A DNA stretch of 64,000 nucleotides, from assembly GCA_016712375.1 (NCBI GenBank), contig JADJRE010000002.1, positions 1-64,000 on the forward strand, read 5' to 3'. This DNA is from Rhodospirillales bacterium. Lineage in GTDB: Bacteria; Pseudomonadota; Alphaproteobacteria; Rhodospirillales; Defluviicoccaceae. The translations under genes were made by a program, and so were the position numbers. Shown one piece after another: positions 37,845 through 47,833 of the stretch. Within the stretch, counting starts at the first letter, position 1, and every line of letters begins with the position of its first letter. The notes below the pieces were generated by a model. The model had not been told where the DNA came from. It did not search any database and saw only the letters and a list, made by a program, of their open reading frames with translations.

Positions 37845-38801
37845 TCAAGCGCACGCTACACCGGCCGGTTCGGTGACCTTTCGGATGCCGTTGCATGCCG
37901 CAACGACGGGAACGGCGTGGCGGCCAGCGGCGGACGTCGGTTGATCACTCCGCCGTTCCCGTCGTCGCCTCGTGCCGGTCACTCCGCTCCGCCGCCTCCT
38001 CGGCGCGTTCCGCTGCTTCCGCCTCGCGAGCCGCCTTTCCTGGCTCCGCTCGATCAGACGGACGCACCAGATGGAGATCTCGTAGAGAAGGATCGTCGGG
38101 ATGGCCAGGCTGATCTGGCTGAGCACATCGGGGGGAGTCAGCACCGCCGCAAAGATGAAGGCGATGACGATGGCGTAGCGGCGTTTTTCGCGCATCGTAT
38201 CGGCTGTAAGCAAGCCGGCCCGCGCGAGCAGCGACATCACCACCGGCATCTGAAAGCACAAACCGAAGGCGAAAATCAGCTGCATTACCAGTGACAGGTA
38301 CTGGTCGACCTTGGCGTCGAGCTGGATGGGCAAGCCATCCTGGCCTGTCATCTCAAAGCTTAGAAAGAAATGCCAGGCCATCGGAAAGACGACGTAGTAC
38401 GCCATCGCCCCACCGGCGAAGAACAGCAGTGGCGTTGCGATCAGGAACGGAAGGAATGCCTGCTTCTCATTCCTGTAAAGACCGGGAGCAACAAATTTCC
38501 ACAGCTGCGTTGCAATGATCGGAAAAGAGAGGAAGATCGCGGTGAAGAATGCCACCTTGACATAAGTGAAGAACGCCTCGTGCAGCGCGGTGAAAATCAT
38601 CCGCCGCTCGCCGCCTCTTTCGTGTAGTTGGTCGGCAAGGGGTTTCACCAGGAACTGGTAAATCTGCGGCGCGAACCAGTAGCAGATGAAAAACATCACG
38701 ACGATGCCGAGGACGCACCAGATCAGCCGCCGACGCAGCTCGATAAGATGGTCCATCAGCGGCATCCGACCTGCGTCGATGTCCTCGTCCTGTGCCATCA
38801 C
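37845..38801 (-). CDS. tatC: TatC, twin-arginine translocase subunit
   Basis: The polytopic core of the Tat secretion system with six membrane segments. The N-terminal [52 protein letters not shown] and the later [11 protein letters not shown] and [25 protein letters not shown] are diagnostic. After IERSQE the frame continues with an Arg-rich tail of about 65 residues; one A more at 38036-38038 would instead give the Glu/Ala-rich tail [20 protein letters not shown] ending at 37945, which is what relatives show. So the last part of this frame is probably an indel artefact. Order tatA-tatB-tatC. Confidence 0.94.
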   Translation of the reverse strand: MMAQDEDIDAGRMPLMDHLIELRRRLIWCVLGIVVMFFICYWFAPQIYQFLVKPLADQLHERGGERRMIFTALHEAFFTYVKVAFFTAIFLSFPIIATQLWKFVAPGLYRNEKQAFLPFLIATPLLFFAGGAMAYYVVFPMAWHFFLSFEMTGQDGLPIQLDAKVDQYLSLVMQLIFAFGLCFQMPVVMSLLARAGLLTADTMREKRRYAIVIAFIFAAVLTPPDVLSQISLAIPTILLYEISIWCVRLIERSQERRLARRKQRNAPRRRRSGVTGTRRRRERRSDQPTSAAGRHAVPVVAACNGIRKVTEPAGVACA

Positions 38802-38855
38802 TCAACCATCATTGTGGCTGCAAGTGGCCGATGTCGATGTTCCGGCCCGTAGCCT

Positions 38856-39368
38856 TTATTCTTTCTGTTTTTCTGCCGAAGAGATCGACGCCGACACCGC
38901 CTGAAGGGACGTCGGTTGGTCGGGGGGTGGTTTCTCCGCTGCCGTTGGAAGTGCAGTGTCGGCGGCCGGCGAAGTTGATCCGCTAAAATCCGAAGTCACG
39001 GGACTAGGCGAGAGCGCAATTGGAGCCGCCGGATGAAGCAGGGGGCCGCCCTCAACCGACTCCTTGAGCTGACGATTGAACTCGGTCGGATCGAAATCAG
39101 CACTTAGCTTGCCCGTCGGATCCACCGATTTGCGGAGTTCGTCGCCCAGATCAAAACGCGTGGCCCCTTCGACCTTGCGCTTGATCTCATCAAGTTCGGC
39201 CTCGCGTGCCATTTCGGCGAGCCCGCTTTGAAACTCGCGGCTCATCGCTCGCGCTTTCTGCATGACGCGCGCAGCGGTGCGCAACACCTTCGGCAAATCT
39301 TTCGGTCCGACCACGATCAGCGCCACGACGGCGATTAGAAAAAGCTCCTGCCAACCGATGTCGAACAT
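38856..39368 (-). CDS. tatB: TatB, Sec-independent translocase subunit
   Basis: A 170-residue single-span membrane protein. The N-terminal MFDIGWQELFLIAVVALIVVGPKDLPKVLR is the TatB membrane helix, glycine-proline hinge and amphipathic helix, followed by ARAMSREFQSGLAEMAREAELDEIKRKVE. The C-terminal third is a Pro/Ser/Thr-rich region without conserved motifs. With TatC it forms the receptor for twin-arginine signal peptides. Gap of 36 bases to tatA upstream and 54 to tatC downstream. Confidence 0.95.
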   Translation of the reverse strand: MFDIGWQELFLIAVVALIVVGPKDLPKVLRTAARVMQKARAMSREFQSGLAEMAREAELDEIKRKVEGATRFDLGDELRKSVDPTGKLSADFDPTEFNRQLKESVEGGPLLHPAAPIALSPSPVTSDFSGSTSPAADTALPTAAEKPPPDQPTSLQAVSASISSAEKQKE

Positions 39369-39404
39369 CCGGCGCCTCGTTCACGTGGCCGATGTTCGTT
39401 GATA

Positions 39405-39665
39405 TCACGGCCGTACGGTACGGTCGCGATCGGCGGCGGCCTCTTGCACCGGCCCCGTGCTGCGCGCCTGTTCCGGCGGCAGCGCCCGGGTCTCCCGCGG
39501 CGCTTCCTGGTCGTCGAATGACTCGTCCTCTCGCATGCTCTTTTTGAATGATTTCAGCCCTTTGCCGAAGTCACCCATCAGCTGCGAAATCTTGCCCCGA
39601 CCCCCGAACAGGATCAGGACGACCACTAGCACGATCAGCCAGTGCCAGATGCTGAATGAACCCAT
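39405..39665 (-). CDS. tatA: TatA, Sec-independent translocase pore subunit
   Basis: An 86-residue protein, [44 protein letters not shown], the membrane helix, FGGRGKI hinge and amphipathic helix of TatA, followed by an acidic tail. The ATG at the complement of 39663-39665 starts directly at the family's conserved N terminus; upstream in-frame codons are not supported. It lies 170 bases after scpB and heads the tatABC unit. Confidence 0.95.
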   Translation of the reverse strand: MGSFSIWHWLIVLVVVLILFGGRGKISQLMGDFGKGLKSFKKSMREDESFDDQEAPRETRALPPEQARSTGPVQEAAADRDRTVRP

Positions 39666-39834
39666 GAGAGCCGTTCCTGTCCTATCTTGTGCGTCGCCGG
39701 GCGCCCCAGCCATTCGGATGATGGCAGAAAAAGCGGGGCGACCGCAACTTCGCGGCCGACCGTTGCAACATGTTCATAATGATATGGCGATGCGGCCATG
39801 CAGAAGCCCGATGCAAATTCGGCTACTGGCCAGA

Positions 39835-40457
39835 TCAGCGGGCGTCTGGATCAAGCGGTTCAGGGACGACATTGGTGTCGGCGGCTGCCAAATCGAGCTG
39901 CAGCGCCCGAATGGCGGGACGCGCGTCCAGCAGCCCCGCCACACGCAGTTCCTCGACGTTCGGAAGGTCAGCCAACGTCGTTAGTCCGAAGTGGCGCAGG
40001 AAACGGTCGGTCGTGCCCCAGGTGGCCGGCCGGCCCGGCGTCTCGCGACGTCCGCGCGGCTCAATCCACTCGTGCTCAAACAACGCGTCGAGTGTCCCTT
40101 GCCAAGTTGCACGCCGCGGATCTCTTCGATCTCGCCGCGGGTTACCGGTTGATGATAGGCAATGACCGCAAGCGTCTCCATTGCCGCTCGCGACAGCCTC
40201 TTCTCGATCCGCCGCTGGCGCGTCATAAACGGTGCAAGATCAGCGGCTGTGACGAAGGCCCAGCCGGCGCCGGCATGGGTCAAGCGGACGCCGCGGGTCG
40301 CGTATTCGCCGGCAAGCTGCTGCAAAAGGGCCGGAACGTTCGCGTCTTCCGGCAGATGCTCGGCAACGACACTCTCGGTCAGCGGCTCGGCCGAGGCGAA
40401 CAGCATCGCCTCCAGCATCCTTAACAGACGCCGCTCTTGAGAGTGTTCGGGGCTCAC
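39835..40457 (-). CDS. scpB: ScpB, condensin-like segregation protein (frameshifted)
   Basis: The restored protein has about 207 residues: winged-helix protein binding ScpA in the SMC condensin complex. RLLRMLEAMLFASAEPLTE opens the first winged helix and LSRAAMETLAVIAYHQPVTRGEIEEIRGV the second; the end GRPATWGTTDRFLRHFGLTTLADLP is also conserved. One G is missing in the G run at about 40096-40098 (plus-strand numbering), so that after QLGKG the conserved TLDALFEHEWIEPRGR is in the next frame. Its ATG overlaps the scpA stop by four bases. Confidence 0.9.
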
Positions 40458-41263
40458 GAGCGACCACCGCCGCTGTCACCGCCGGGCTTTAGGTAGATTG
40501 GCCCGAAAGGCTGGTTTTGACGGATTATCACCGCACCCTGTCGCGCCAGTTCCAGCACTGCGCCAAAGGTGGCGGCGAGAGACGAGCGGGCGCCGAGCGC
40601 GCCATCGCGGACACCTTGCAGAGTACCCTCGGGAAGATAGCGGGTGAGGCTCTCCCAACCGGGCGCTTGGCCAAGACTGCGCAGGATGCGCGCCAGCGCC
40701 GCCTCGACGCTATCCAGCGTTATGGGCTCACTCAACGCCAGCGGTACATCGCTCTGCCGGCGCCGGCAGAGTCTACCATAGGCTCGCAGCAGGCCGCGCA
40801 AGTCGGCGGTGACGACAGTCTCAACCTTCTCCGCGATCGGCTCCGGACAACCGCGCGGCCAGAAGTCCCGACCCAGTTGCGGGCGCGCCGCAAGCTGCTT
40901 ACCGGCCTCGCGCATGGCATCCAGCCGGCGGAGCTGGAAAGCGAGGGCGGCCGCTAATTCATCGCTGGACGGCTCCTCCGGACCGGATGGCTCCGGCAGC
41001 AATAAGCGTGACTTCAGCTCGGCGAGCCAAGCGGCCATCACCAGATATTCGGCTGCCAACTCCAAACCGGCCCGTCGCGCTGCCGCGACGTAAGCGAGAT
41101 ATTGGTCGGCAAGCGCCATGATCGAGATGCGCCTGAGGTCGACTTTCTGGGTCCGGGCCAGTGTTAGCAGCAGATCCAGCGGCCCTTCCCAGCCGTCGAG
41201 GTCGACGACAAAGGCATCTCGATCGGGACATTCCTCGCTTTCGGCCTTCGGCCGGTCAGTCAT
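40454..41263 (-). CDS. scpA: ScpA, kleisin subunit of SMC condensin
   Basis: A 269-residue kleisin. FVVDLDGWEGPLDLLLTLARTQKVDLRRISI and LADQYLAYV at the N terminus bind the SMC neck; EYLVMAAWLAELKSRLLLPE follows, and a C-terminal winged helix (LAATFGAVLELARQGAVIIRQNQPFGPIYL) contacts the SMC head. The ATG at the complement of 41261-41263 begins just before this core. It ends in a four-base overlap with scpB, the usual coupling. Confidence 0.94.
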   Translation of the reverse strand: MTDRPKAESEECPDRDAFVVDLDGWEGPLDLLLTLARTQKVDLRRISIMALADQYLAYVAAARRAGLELAAEYLVMAAWLAELKSRLLLPEPSGPEEPSSDELAAALAFQLRRLDAMREAGKQLAARPQLGRDFWPRGCPEPIAEKVETVVTADLRGLLRAYGRLCRRRQSDVPLALSEPITLDSVEAALARILRSLGQAPGWESLTRYLPEGTLQGVRDGALGARSSLAATFGAVLELARQGAVIIRQNQPFGPIYLKPGGDSGGGRS

Positions 41264-41286
41264 CGTCGCCTCGCGACGCGAGGCGT

Positions 41287-41970
41287 TCACGAGAATCCCA
41301 CCAGCGAGAAGATGAGGCGGCTCAGGAACTCCGCGGGGCCGATCACCAGCCATTCCATCACGCCCAGATCGGCGCCGAGCGCATTGGCGAGCAGCGGCAG
41401 GACGAAGACAACGCCCAGGATGATGAAGAAGCCGTAAGGCTCCAAGCGGCTGAGCGGTATTGCCAGGAAGTCCGGGAGCAGGCCAACCGCCACGCGACCT
41501 CCGTCGAGCGGTGGCAGTGGCAGCATGTTGAAGACCGCCAGCAGCACGTTCAGCCAGACGGCGTTAAAGAGGTTATAGCCAACCCATTCAAGCGCTTTAC
41601 CCGGCAGAGCGGGGATAAGCGTAACGGCCGTCGCGGCTGCGATCGCCATAAGGATGTTGATTCCCGGTCCGGCGGCGGCCACCAGCACCATATCACGGCG
41701 CGGCTTGCGCAGCCGTGCAAAGTTCACCGGCACCGGCTTGGCGAAGCCGAACATCATCCGGCCGCCGGACGCGAGCAACAGCATCGCCGGCAGGATTACC
41801 GTACCAAACGGATCGACGTGTTTAAGCGGATTGAAAGTTACACGGCCCAGCCGCTTGGCGGTGTCGTCACCGAGCCGCCAGGCGACGAAGCCGTGCGCCG
41901 CCTCGTGCAAGGTGATGGCGACCAGCGCCAGCAAAACCCAGGTGGAGATCTGGTAGGCGAGGCCCTCCAT
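41287..41970 (-). CDS. Site-2 protease family (M50) membrane metalloprotease
   Basis: A 227-residue membrane protein of the small M50/rhomboid-neighbour type. The zinc motif HEAAH is in ITLHEAAHGFVAWRLGDDTAKRLGRVTFNPLKH near residue 23, and the third ligand is in LPPLDGGRVAVGLLP. Five or so membrane segments are apparent. The ATG overlaps the nagZ stop by one base (TAATG) and the gene is followed by scpA after 23 bases, an order conserved in alphaproteobacteria; the physiological substrate is unknown. Confidence 0.91.
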   Translation of the reverse strand: MEGLAYQISTWVLLALVAITLHEAAHGFVAWRLGDDTAKRLGRVTFNPLKHVDPFGTVILPAMLLLASGGRMMFGFAKPVPVNFARLRKPRRDMVLVAAAGPGINILMAIAAATAVTLIPALPGKALEWVGYNLFNAVWLNVLLAVFNMLPLPPLDGGRVAVGLLPDFLAIPLSRLEPYGFFIILGVVFVLPLLANALGADLGVMEWLVIGPAEFLSRLIFSLVGFS

Positions 41971-43001
41971 TAGGCACTCACCCGGCCGCCCAGCAAGGCT
42001 GCCAAGCGTTCGGTAGCGCGCTCTGGCTCGAATGGCTCGGGTGGCGCGCGCATCGCCTGAGCGCGGGCCAGCCGTCGCCGCGCGTCGGCCGATAGTGGCG
42101 GACATGCTTCGGCCACAGCGCGCATTTCTGCCAGGTCTCCATCGCAGTGCAGGACGACATCGCAGCCGGCCTCCAGCGCCGCGCGGGCGCGTTCGGCTGG
42201 CGGACCAACAAGGGCCCGCATGCAGATATCGTCGGAGATCAGCAAGCCGTCGAAGGCAATAGCACCACGAATGGCCTCGCGGATCACCACCGCGGAAGTT
42301 GTCGCTGGCGCCTCAGCGTCAAGCGCGGCAAAGACAACGTGCGCGGTCATCGCCAGTGGCATGTCGGCAAGTGCCGCGAACGGCGCGAAGTCGATACGTT
42401 GCAGATCCTCGGCTGCGGCATGGACGACCGGCAGCGCCTCATGACTGTCGAGGCAGGCCCGGCCGTGACCGGGAATGTGCTTGATCACAGGCAGCACACC
42501 GCCCGCCAGCAAACCCGCGCAGGTGGCCCGACCGAGCAGCGCTACGGTCTCCGGCTGGCCGGCGAAGGCACGGTCGCCAATGATCGCGTGTCCTTCCGGC
42601 CGGCGGACGTCGAGCACCGGCGCGCAATCAACGTCGATGCCAAGCGACGCGAGATCGGCAGCGAGCAGGCGGGCGTTCAGCCAGGCTGCCTCGATGGCCC
42701 CCTGCTCGTCACTCTCACTCAGGCGACCAAAAACTTCCGCCGGCGGTGCCGCGCGCCAATGCGGCGGCTTTAGCCGCTGCACCCGGCCGCCCTCTTGATC
42801 GATCAGAACCAGAGCGTCCCCGCGACCAACACAGTCCCCGAGATCACTGACGAGGCGACGGATTTCCCGCGGGTCCCGGCAATTACGGGCGAACAGGATG
42901 AAGCCGAGAGGATCGGTCTCGCTGAAGAACCGGCGCTCCGCGGCGCTTAGAGAAGGTCCGGCGACGCCGAAAATCACCGCGCGCGGGCCGCTTGTCTGCA
43001 T
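41970..43001 (-). CDS. nagZ: NagZ, beta-N-acetylhexosaminidase
   Basis: A 343-residue family 3 glycoside hydrolase that removes GlcNAc from muropeptides in cell-wall recycling. FILFARNCRDPREIRRLVSDL, ALVLIDQEGGRVQRLKPP, the catalytic loop KHIPGHGRACLDSHEALP with the acid/base histidine, and the nucleophile aspartate in LLISDDICMRAL are present. The ATG at the complement of 42999-43001 is one base after the SPOR gene stop, and the stop overlaps the M50 gene start. Confidence 0.95.
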   Translation of the reverse strand: MQTSGPRAVIFGVAGPSLSAAERRFFSETDPLGFILFARNCRDPREIRRLVSDLGDCVGRGDALVLIDQEGGRVQRLKPPHWRAAPPAEVFGRLSESDEQGAIEAAWLNARLLAADLASLGIDVDCAPVLDVRRPEGHAIIGDRAFAGQPETVALLGRATCAGLLAGGVLPVIKHIPGHGRACLDSHEALPVVHAAAEDLQRIDFAPFAALADMPLAMTAHVVFAALDAEAPATTSAVVIREAIRGAIAFDGLLISDDICMRALVGPPAERARAALEAGCDVVLHCDGDLAEMRAVAEACPPLSADARRRLARAQAMRAPPEPFEPERATERLAALLGGRVSA

Positions 43002-43002
43002 G

Positions 43003-44001
43003 TCAGCTGCCGGGCCGGATAATGATGCAGGAAGCGCCTCGGCCTGAAAGGCGATCGCATAGCGCACGCGCCTTCGCCTCGCTCTCCAGAGGCCCCGCGC
43101 GCAGCCGGTAGTAAGTTCCACGACCGCTCAGTTGGGTGGGCGCCAACGTCGGCGACAGTGGCCCCAATAAGTCAGAGTTCTTCGCTTTCAGTTTAGTCCA
43201 CGCGCTTCTCACCTCATCCGCACTTCGGCCGGCGAGAAGCTGCACCTGATATCTCCCCGAACCACTTTTCCGAGACTGTTCCGGCGTCGCCACCTTAGCC
43301 GTCACTGTCGGCTTGTCGGGGACCGGCGTCTTGGTTGCTGCTGGGGGCTTGTCGCGTACCGGCGTCTTGGTTGCCGCTGTCGGCTTGTCAGGTGCTGGCG
43401 TCCTGACTGATGGTGGCGGCTTCGGTTGTGCCGTGGTTGTCGCCGCCGGCGGCTTATCGGAAGGCGGCGCGGCAGGCAGCGGCGTGTCGGATATCGATGG
43501 CGCCGGTGCCACCGGGGTGACGGCTGGTGGCTCGGTCGCCACCGGAGGCTCTACATCCGCCGGGCGCTCGCTGCCAGAGCGAGCCAGAGCCGGTGGCTCC
43601 GCCGGTGGGGCAGACGGCTTTGGTTGCGGCGGTGCAAGCGGCTGCTCTGGTTCCGGCAGCAGCCGTTCTACAGGTGGCTTACTCCCAGGTGCCCCGTGCA
43701 TCCGTTCGTAAACCATCATGTCTCGATTCGGCACCTGCATGCCGCCCGCATTTTCGGGCGCCACTTTCATCGGTTGTTCTTCGGCTTTGATAAGCGGCGC
43801 CTCCGCAGGTAGACGCGCCACTTTTTCCCCATGGCCAGAGAAGACAACGGCGACCACGGCTAGCGCCACGAGCGCCACCGCTGCGATGCTGCCCCACAGG
43901 AGCAACCCCCTACGAAGCTGGCCGTCGAAGAGAGCCTTCGAGATGACTGACGGACGTTCTGGTATCTCGATATTCTCGAACTGCTGCGAGTTCGCCGACA
44001 T
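43003..44001 (-). CDS. SPOR domain cell-division-type membrane protein
   Basis: A 332-residue inner-membrane protein with one membrane segment (about residues 33-55, GLLLWGSIAAVALVALAVVAVVF), a long Pro/Ala/Lys-rich periplasmic linker with tandem 12-residue repeats, and a C-terminal SPOR domain (GSGRYQVQLLAGRSADEVRSAWTKLKAKNSDLLG ... YYRLRAGPLESEAKARALCDRL) that binds denuded septal peptidoglycan. The ATG overlaps the corrected argS stop (TGATG). Position between argS and nagZ is conserved in alphaproteobacteria. Confidence 0.92.
   Translation of the reverse strand: MSANSQQFENIEIPERPSVISKALFDGQLRRGLLLWGSIAAVALVALAVVAVVFSGHGEKVARLPAEAPLIKAEEQPMKVAPENAGGMQVPNRDMMVYERMHGAPGSKPPVERLLPEPEQPLAPPQPKPSAPPAEPPALARSGSERPADVEPPVATEPPAVTPVAPAPSISDTPLPAAPPSDKPPAATTTAQPKPPPSVRTPAPDKPTAATKTPVRDKPPAATKTPVPDKPTVTAKVATPEQSRKSGSGRYQVQLLAGRSADEVRSAWTKLKAKNSDLLGPLSPTLAPTQLSGRGTYYRLRAGPLESEAKARALCDRLSGRGASCIIIRPGS
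43310..43417 (-). repeat. Three tandem 36-base repeats in the SPOR protein linker
   Basis: Units 43310-43345, 43346-43381 and 43382-43417 share the pattern ggcttgtc...ccggcgtc. They code for the repeated DKP-x-AATKTPV segments of the flexible linker. Such a region may change copy number. Confidence 0.8.
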
Positions 44002-45775
44002 CAGCGTAGTTCCTCGACCGGTTCGACGCCAATCACCGCAAGGCCTGATGCGACAACGAGCTGCGCGGCGCGAACCAGCGCCAGCCGCGCCGATGTGAGC
44101 TGCATGTCATCGAGATGGATGAAGCGCAATTGCGCGTCCTCCTTTCCGTGGTCCACAGACCGTGGAAGGCCTGCGCCACGTCCTGCAAGTAGAAGGCGAT
44201 TCTATGTGGCTCATGCGCTTCGGCCGCGCCTTCGACGACGCGCGGCCAGCTGGCCAGTTGCTTGATCAAATCAAGCTCCGCCGGATCGGTCAAGCGACCG
44301 AGCGCGGCGCCTGCAAGGACGGCATCAGAGAGCGCCTCTTCGCCCATCTCGGCGAGGGCGTGACGCAGCACCGAGCGGCACCGGGCGTGCGCGTACTGAA
44401 CATAGAAAACCGGATTGTCGCGGGTCTGCTCGGTGACTTTCTGGAAGTCGAAATCCAGCGGCGCATCGTTCTTCCGGGTCAGCATAATGAAGCGAAATAC
44501 GTCCCGGCCGACCCGGTCGACCACCTCACGCAGGGATATGAAGTTGCCGGCGCGCTTCGACATCCGCACCGGTTCGCCACCGTCAAGCAGGTTGACCAAT
44601 TGGCAAAGTTTCACGTCAAGCGCGCCGGAATCCTCAGTAATTGCAGTCACTGCGGCCTGCATACGCTTCACGTAGCCGCCGTGATCCGCACCCCAGACAT
44701 CAATCATCACGGGGAAGCCGCGGCGGAACTTATCGAGGTGATAGGCGATATCGGCGGCAAAATAGGTCCAGCTGCCATCCGACTTTCTCAGCGGCCTGTC
44801 GACTTCGTCGCCATAGAGACTCGCGCGAAACAAGGTCTGCGGCCGCGGCTCCCAATCGTCGAGAACCTTGCCCTTCGGCGGCTCCAGCACGCCTTCGTAA
44901 ACCAGTCCGCGGCCCTCGAGAAAGCGCAGCGCGGCATCGACTCCGCCTTCCTCCACCAGCCTCCGTTCGGATGCCACGACATCGAAGCGAATGCCCAATG
45001 CCTCCAAATCATCGCGAATCAAACGCAACATCGCGGCTACGGCGAAGCTTCGGAAGGCCGGCAGCCAGTCTTGTTCCGGCGCCTCGATCCAGCGATCACC
45101 GTCTTGCGCCAACAGCGCTTCCGCCACTGGCACCAGGTAATCGCCGCCGTACTGCACCTCGCCTGCCGTCCGTGCCCGCTCGAAAGCATCGGCCGGCTCA
45201 GCTCCGGCGGCGATTAGCCATCGCAGTCTGAGAGATCGCGCCAGCGCGTCGACCTGTCCGCCAGCGTCATTCACATAATACTCGCGGGTAACGCGGAAAC
45301 CGGCCTTCTGCAGCAGTCCGGCCAAAGCATCGCCAACGATGGCTCCGCGGCCGTGGCCGACATGAAGCGGGCCGGTGGGATTAGCGGAAACATATTCGAC
45401 GTTCACTGGCCGACCCTCACCGAGGCCAGAGTCGCCGTAGGCGACGCCCGCCAAGAGGATGTCGGCAATCCGGGCGTGCCAGAAGGTGTCGGTCAGCCGC
45501 AGATTGATGAAACCAGGACCGGCCACCTCCGCCGTCGCCACACCCTCGATCTTCAGCAATCGTTGCGCCAGCAACAACGCAAGCTCGCGAGGGCGGCGCT
45601 TCGCCGGTCCGGCAAGGACCATTGCGGCGTTCGAGGCGAGATCGCCATGGGCGGGATCACGCGGCGGCTCGATGCCGATCCGCGTTGTATCCAGCCCCGT
45701 CGGCAGCGACCCGGAGGCCGCCATCGCTGCAACCTCGGCGGCGATACGCTCGCGAAACCAGGCGAAGACGTTCAT
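44001..45775 (-). CDS. argS: ArgS, arginyl-tRNA synthetase (frameshifted near its end)
   Basis: A class I synthetase of about 591 residues after correction. [23 protein letters not shown] holds the HIGH motif near residue 135, and [12 protein letters not shown] is the KMSKS counterpart; [36 protein letters not shown] is typical. The DALR anticodon-binding domain forms the C terminus. One base is missing at about 44151: after FHGLW the conserved [16 protein letters not shown] runs in the next frame to a TGA at 44001, which overlaps the start of the SPOR gene exactly as expected. The stretch read without correction stops at 44033. Confidence 0.94.
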
Positions 45776-46946
45776 GAGTTACGTGACTGCACGTCGAACA
45801 GGCGGCGGTACTCGTCGGCGGCGAAGCGGTCAGTCATGCCGGCAATGTAGTCGGCGACGACACGCGCCGTGCGCAGCGTTGCCGAACCATCCGTGCGCCG
45901 CCGCCACTCGGTCGGCAGACACTCCGGCTCGCAGACGAAAAGTTGAAACAGATCCTTCACCAAACGGCGCGCCTTGCTGGTCATGCGGTTCAGCTTGTAG
46001 TGCCGGTACATGCGTTCCCGCAAGAACGCCTTCAGCGCCTGGTCATTCTCTTGCATCGCGGGCGAAAAAGCCGCCAGCGGCTTGCCGGCGCGGCGAACGT
46101 CGTTGGCTGTGGCAGGTCGCAGCTCTGCGAGGCGGCGGCGGGTCTCGGCAATCAGGTCGTCGACCATGAGGCCGATCAGCCGACGTACTGTTTCGTGGAT
46201 CAGGCGCGAGGTTTCGATGCGAGGGTACCGCTCGCGGACACTTGCGAACATCGGACCAACCAGGGGCACCTCGGCGAGATCGGTGATGCCGAACAAGCCG
46301 GCGCGCAGGCCATCGTCGATGTCGTGGTTGTTGTAGGCGATATCATCTGCGAGCGAGGCGACCTGTGCCTCGGCACTGGCATACGTGTTCAGCTCCAGGT
46401 CGTGGAGACGCACATAATCAGCGATGGCCGTCGGCAACGGCGAGGAACGCGGTGCTAGCGGACCGTTATGCTTGACCACGCCCTCAAGCGTTTCCCAGGT
46501 GAGGTTAAGTCCATCGAATTCGGCATAGCGCTGCTCCAAGGCGGTGACAATGCGCAGACTTTGGGCGTTGTGGTCGAAACCACCCCAAGGCTCCATCATC
46601 TCCCTCAGCGCATCCTCCCCGCATGGCCGAACGGCGGGTGACCAAGGTCGTGGGCTAGTGCCAGCGCCTCCGCCAGGTCCTCGTTGAGATGCAAAACCCG
46701 GCAGATGCTCCGTGCGATCTGGGAAACTTCAAGGCTGTGGGTTAGCCGGGTGCGGAAGAAGTCGCCTTCGTGATTAACGAAAACCTGGGTCTTGTATTCC
46801 AGGCGGCGGAACGCTGCTGAGTGGATGATGCGATCGCGATCCCGCTGGAAGCAGGAGCGGACAGAACTCTCGGGTTCGGGATGCAAGCGGCCGCGACTTT
46901 CCTCGGGCCTACACGCCCATGCAACGAAGGAGACGGCGCTCGCCAT
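45772..46946 (-). CDS. dgt: dGTPase-like deoxynucleotide triphosphohydrolase (frameshifted)
   Basis: An HD-domain dNTP triphosphohydrolase of about 391 residues after correction. [45 protein letters not shown] carries the first histidine, and [17 protein letters not shown] the HD pair. One G is missing in the G run at 46617-46620; without it the frame stops soon after FGHAG, whereas [23 protein letters not shown] continues in the neighbouring frame. The ATG at the complement of 46944-46946 is used; the stop overlaps argS by four bases. Confidence 0.92.
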
Positions 46947-47021
46947 GCCCTCGAACCTACAAACGGCGAACCTTTTCGGCAACGGCTGTTTCGATGCGCT
47001 CGGCGGCCGGAGCTAGTCACT

Positions 47022-47049
47022 TTGACAAAGCCTAGGCGTTGGCTAAATT
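47022..47049 (+). promoter_or_regulatory. Probable sigma-70-type promoter for erpA
   Basis: TTGACA at 47022-47027 and TAAATT at 47044-47049 are separated by 16 bases, 41 bases before the erpA ATG, in the gap between divergent dgt and erpA. A start of transcription near 47056 would fit. Confidence 0.5.
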
Positions 47050-47089
47050 AAAGGTATGCATCCAGGTATATGGCACGAAAGGATCGAGA

Positions 47090-47440
47090 ATGGCTTCCGA
47101 CGGCGCAAGCGAGGAACTCACCATCTCGGCGAGCGCCGCAAGGCGCATAGCAAAGTTGATCGACGCCGAGGGGAAAGGCGAGGAAATGAGGTTGCGCGTC
47201 GCAGTATCCGGCGGCGGCTGTTCCGGATTCCAGTATGGTTTCTCGATCGATGATACGCGTCGTGACGATGATCGGGAGTTCGCGCGGGATGGCGTCGGCG
47301 TGTTGATCGACGAGATTTCCCTGGAACTGCTGAAGGGATCGGAACTGGATTTCGTTGAAGACCTGATCGGTTCGTATTTCGTGGTCAAGAATCCGAACGC
47401 GACTTCCACCTGCGGTTGCGGTTCTTCATTCTCGATGTAA
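47090..47440 (+). CDS. erpA: ErpA-type iron-sulfur cluster insertion protein
   Basis: A 116-residue A-type carrier that passes Fe-S clusters to target proteins. The three conserved cysteines are in SGGGCSGFQYGF and STCGCGSSF; the core LTISASAARRIAKLIDAEG is typical. The ATG at 47090 has AAAGGA about eight bases upstream. It is divergent from dgt and followed by a small lipoprotein gene and xth; erpA and xth next to dgt-argS is a conserved alphaproteobacterial order. Confidence 0.93.
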   Translation: MASDGASEELTISASAARRIAKLIDAEGKGEEMRLRVAVSGGGCSGFQYGFSIDDTRRDDDREFARDGVGVLIDEISLELLKGSELDFVEDLIGSYFVVKNPNATSTCGCGSSFSM

Positions 47441-47498
47441 CCAGGGGTACATCTCGGATCGTTGTTAGACTTGTTTTCCTGAATAAAGGAAGTGCGAA

Positions 47499-47813
47499 AT
47501 GCGGAGTATTCGCCTGATTTCCGCCACCGCAGTGGCGGGCGGACTGCTCGCGGCAGGGCTGGCTCTCGGTGCTTGCGACGAGCAGGGTTCGGCCGAACGC
47601 GCCGGCAAGGAAGCAGGCAAGAAGGTCGATCAAGCGGTTGAACAAACCAAAGAAGGGGTGGCCCAGGCGAAGGAGAACGCTACCCGACTGCTTCAAGAAG
47701 CCGAGCAAAAGGCGAAAGACGCCGCCGAGCAGGCTCGTCAGGGCGCTCGTAACATTGTTGAAGAAGCGGAACGCAAGGCCAGCGAGGTCGTCAAGGATGC
47801 GCCGAAACAATAG
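47499..47813 (+). CDS. Small helical lipoprotein
   Basis: A 104-residue protein with a signal peptide MRSIRLISATAVAGGLLAAGLALGAC ending in a lipobox-like LGAC. The mature part is a single charged amphipathic helix with 11-residue-like periodicity (AGKEAGKKVDQAVEQTKEGVAQAKENATRLLQEAEQKAKDAAEQAR), similar to LEA-like or apolipoprotein-type repeats; no function can be assigned. AAAGGAAG upstream is a good ribosome binding site. It fills the gap between erpA and xth. Confidence 0.75.
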   Translation: MRSIRLISATAVAGGLLAAGLALGACDEQGSAERAGKEAGKKVDQAVEQTKEGVAQAKENATRLLQEAEQKAKDAAEQARQGARNIVEEAERKASEVVKDAPKQ

Positions 47814-47833
47814 TTGCCGAGCGGCTCCCGGCC

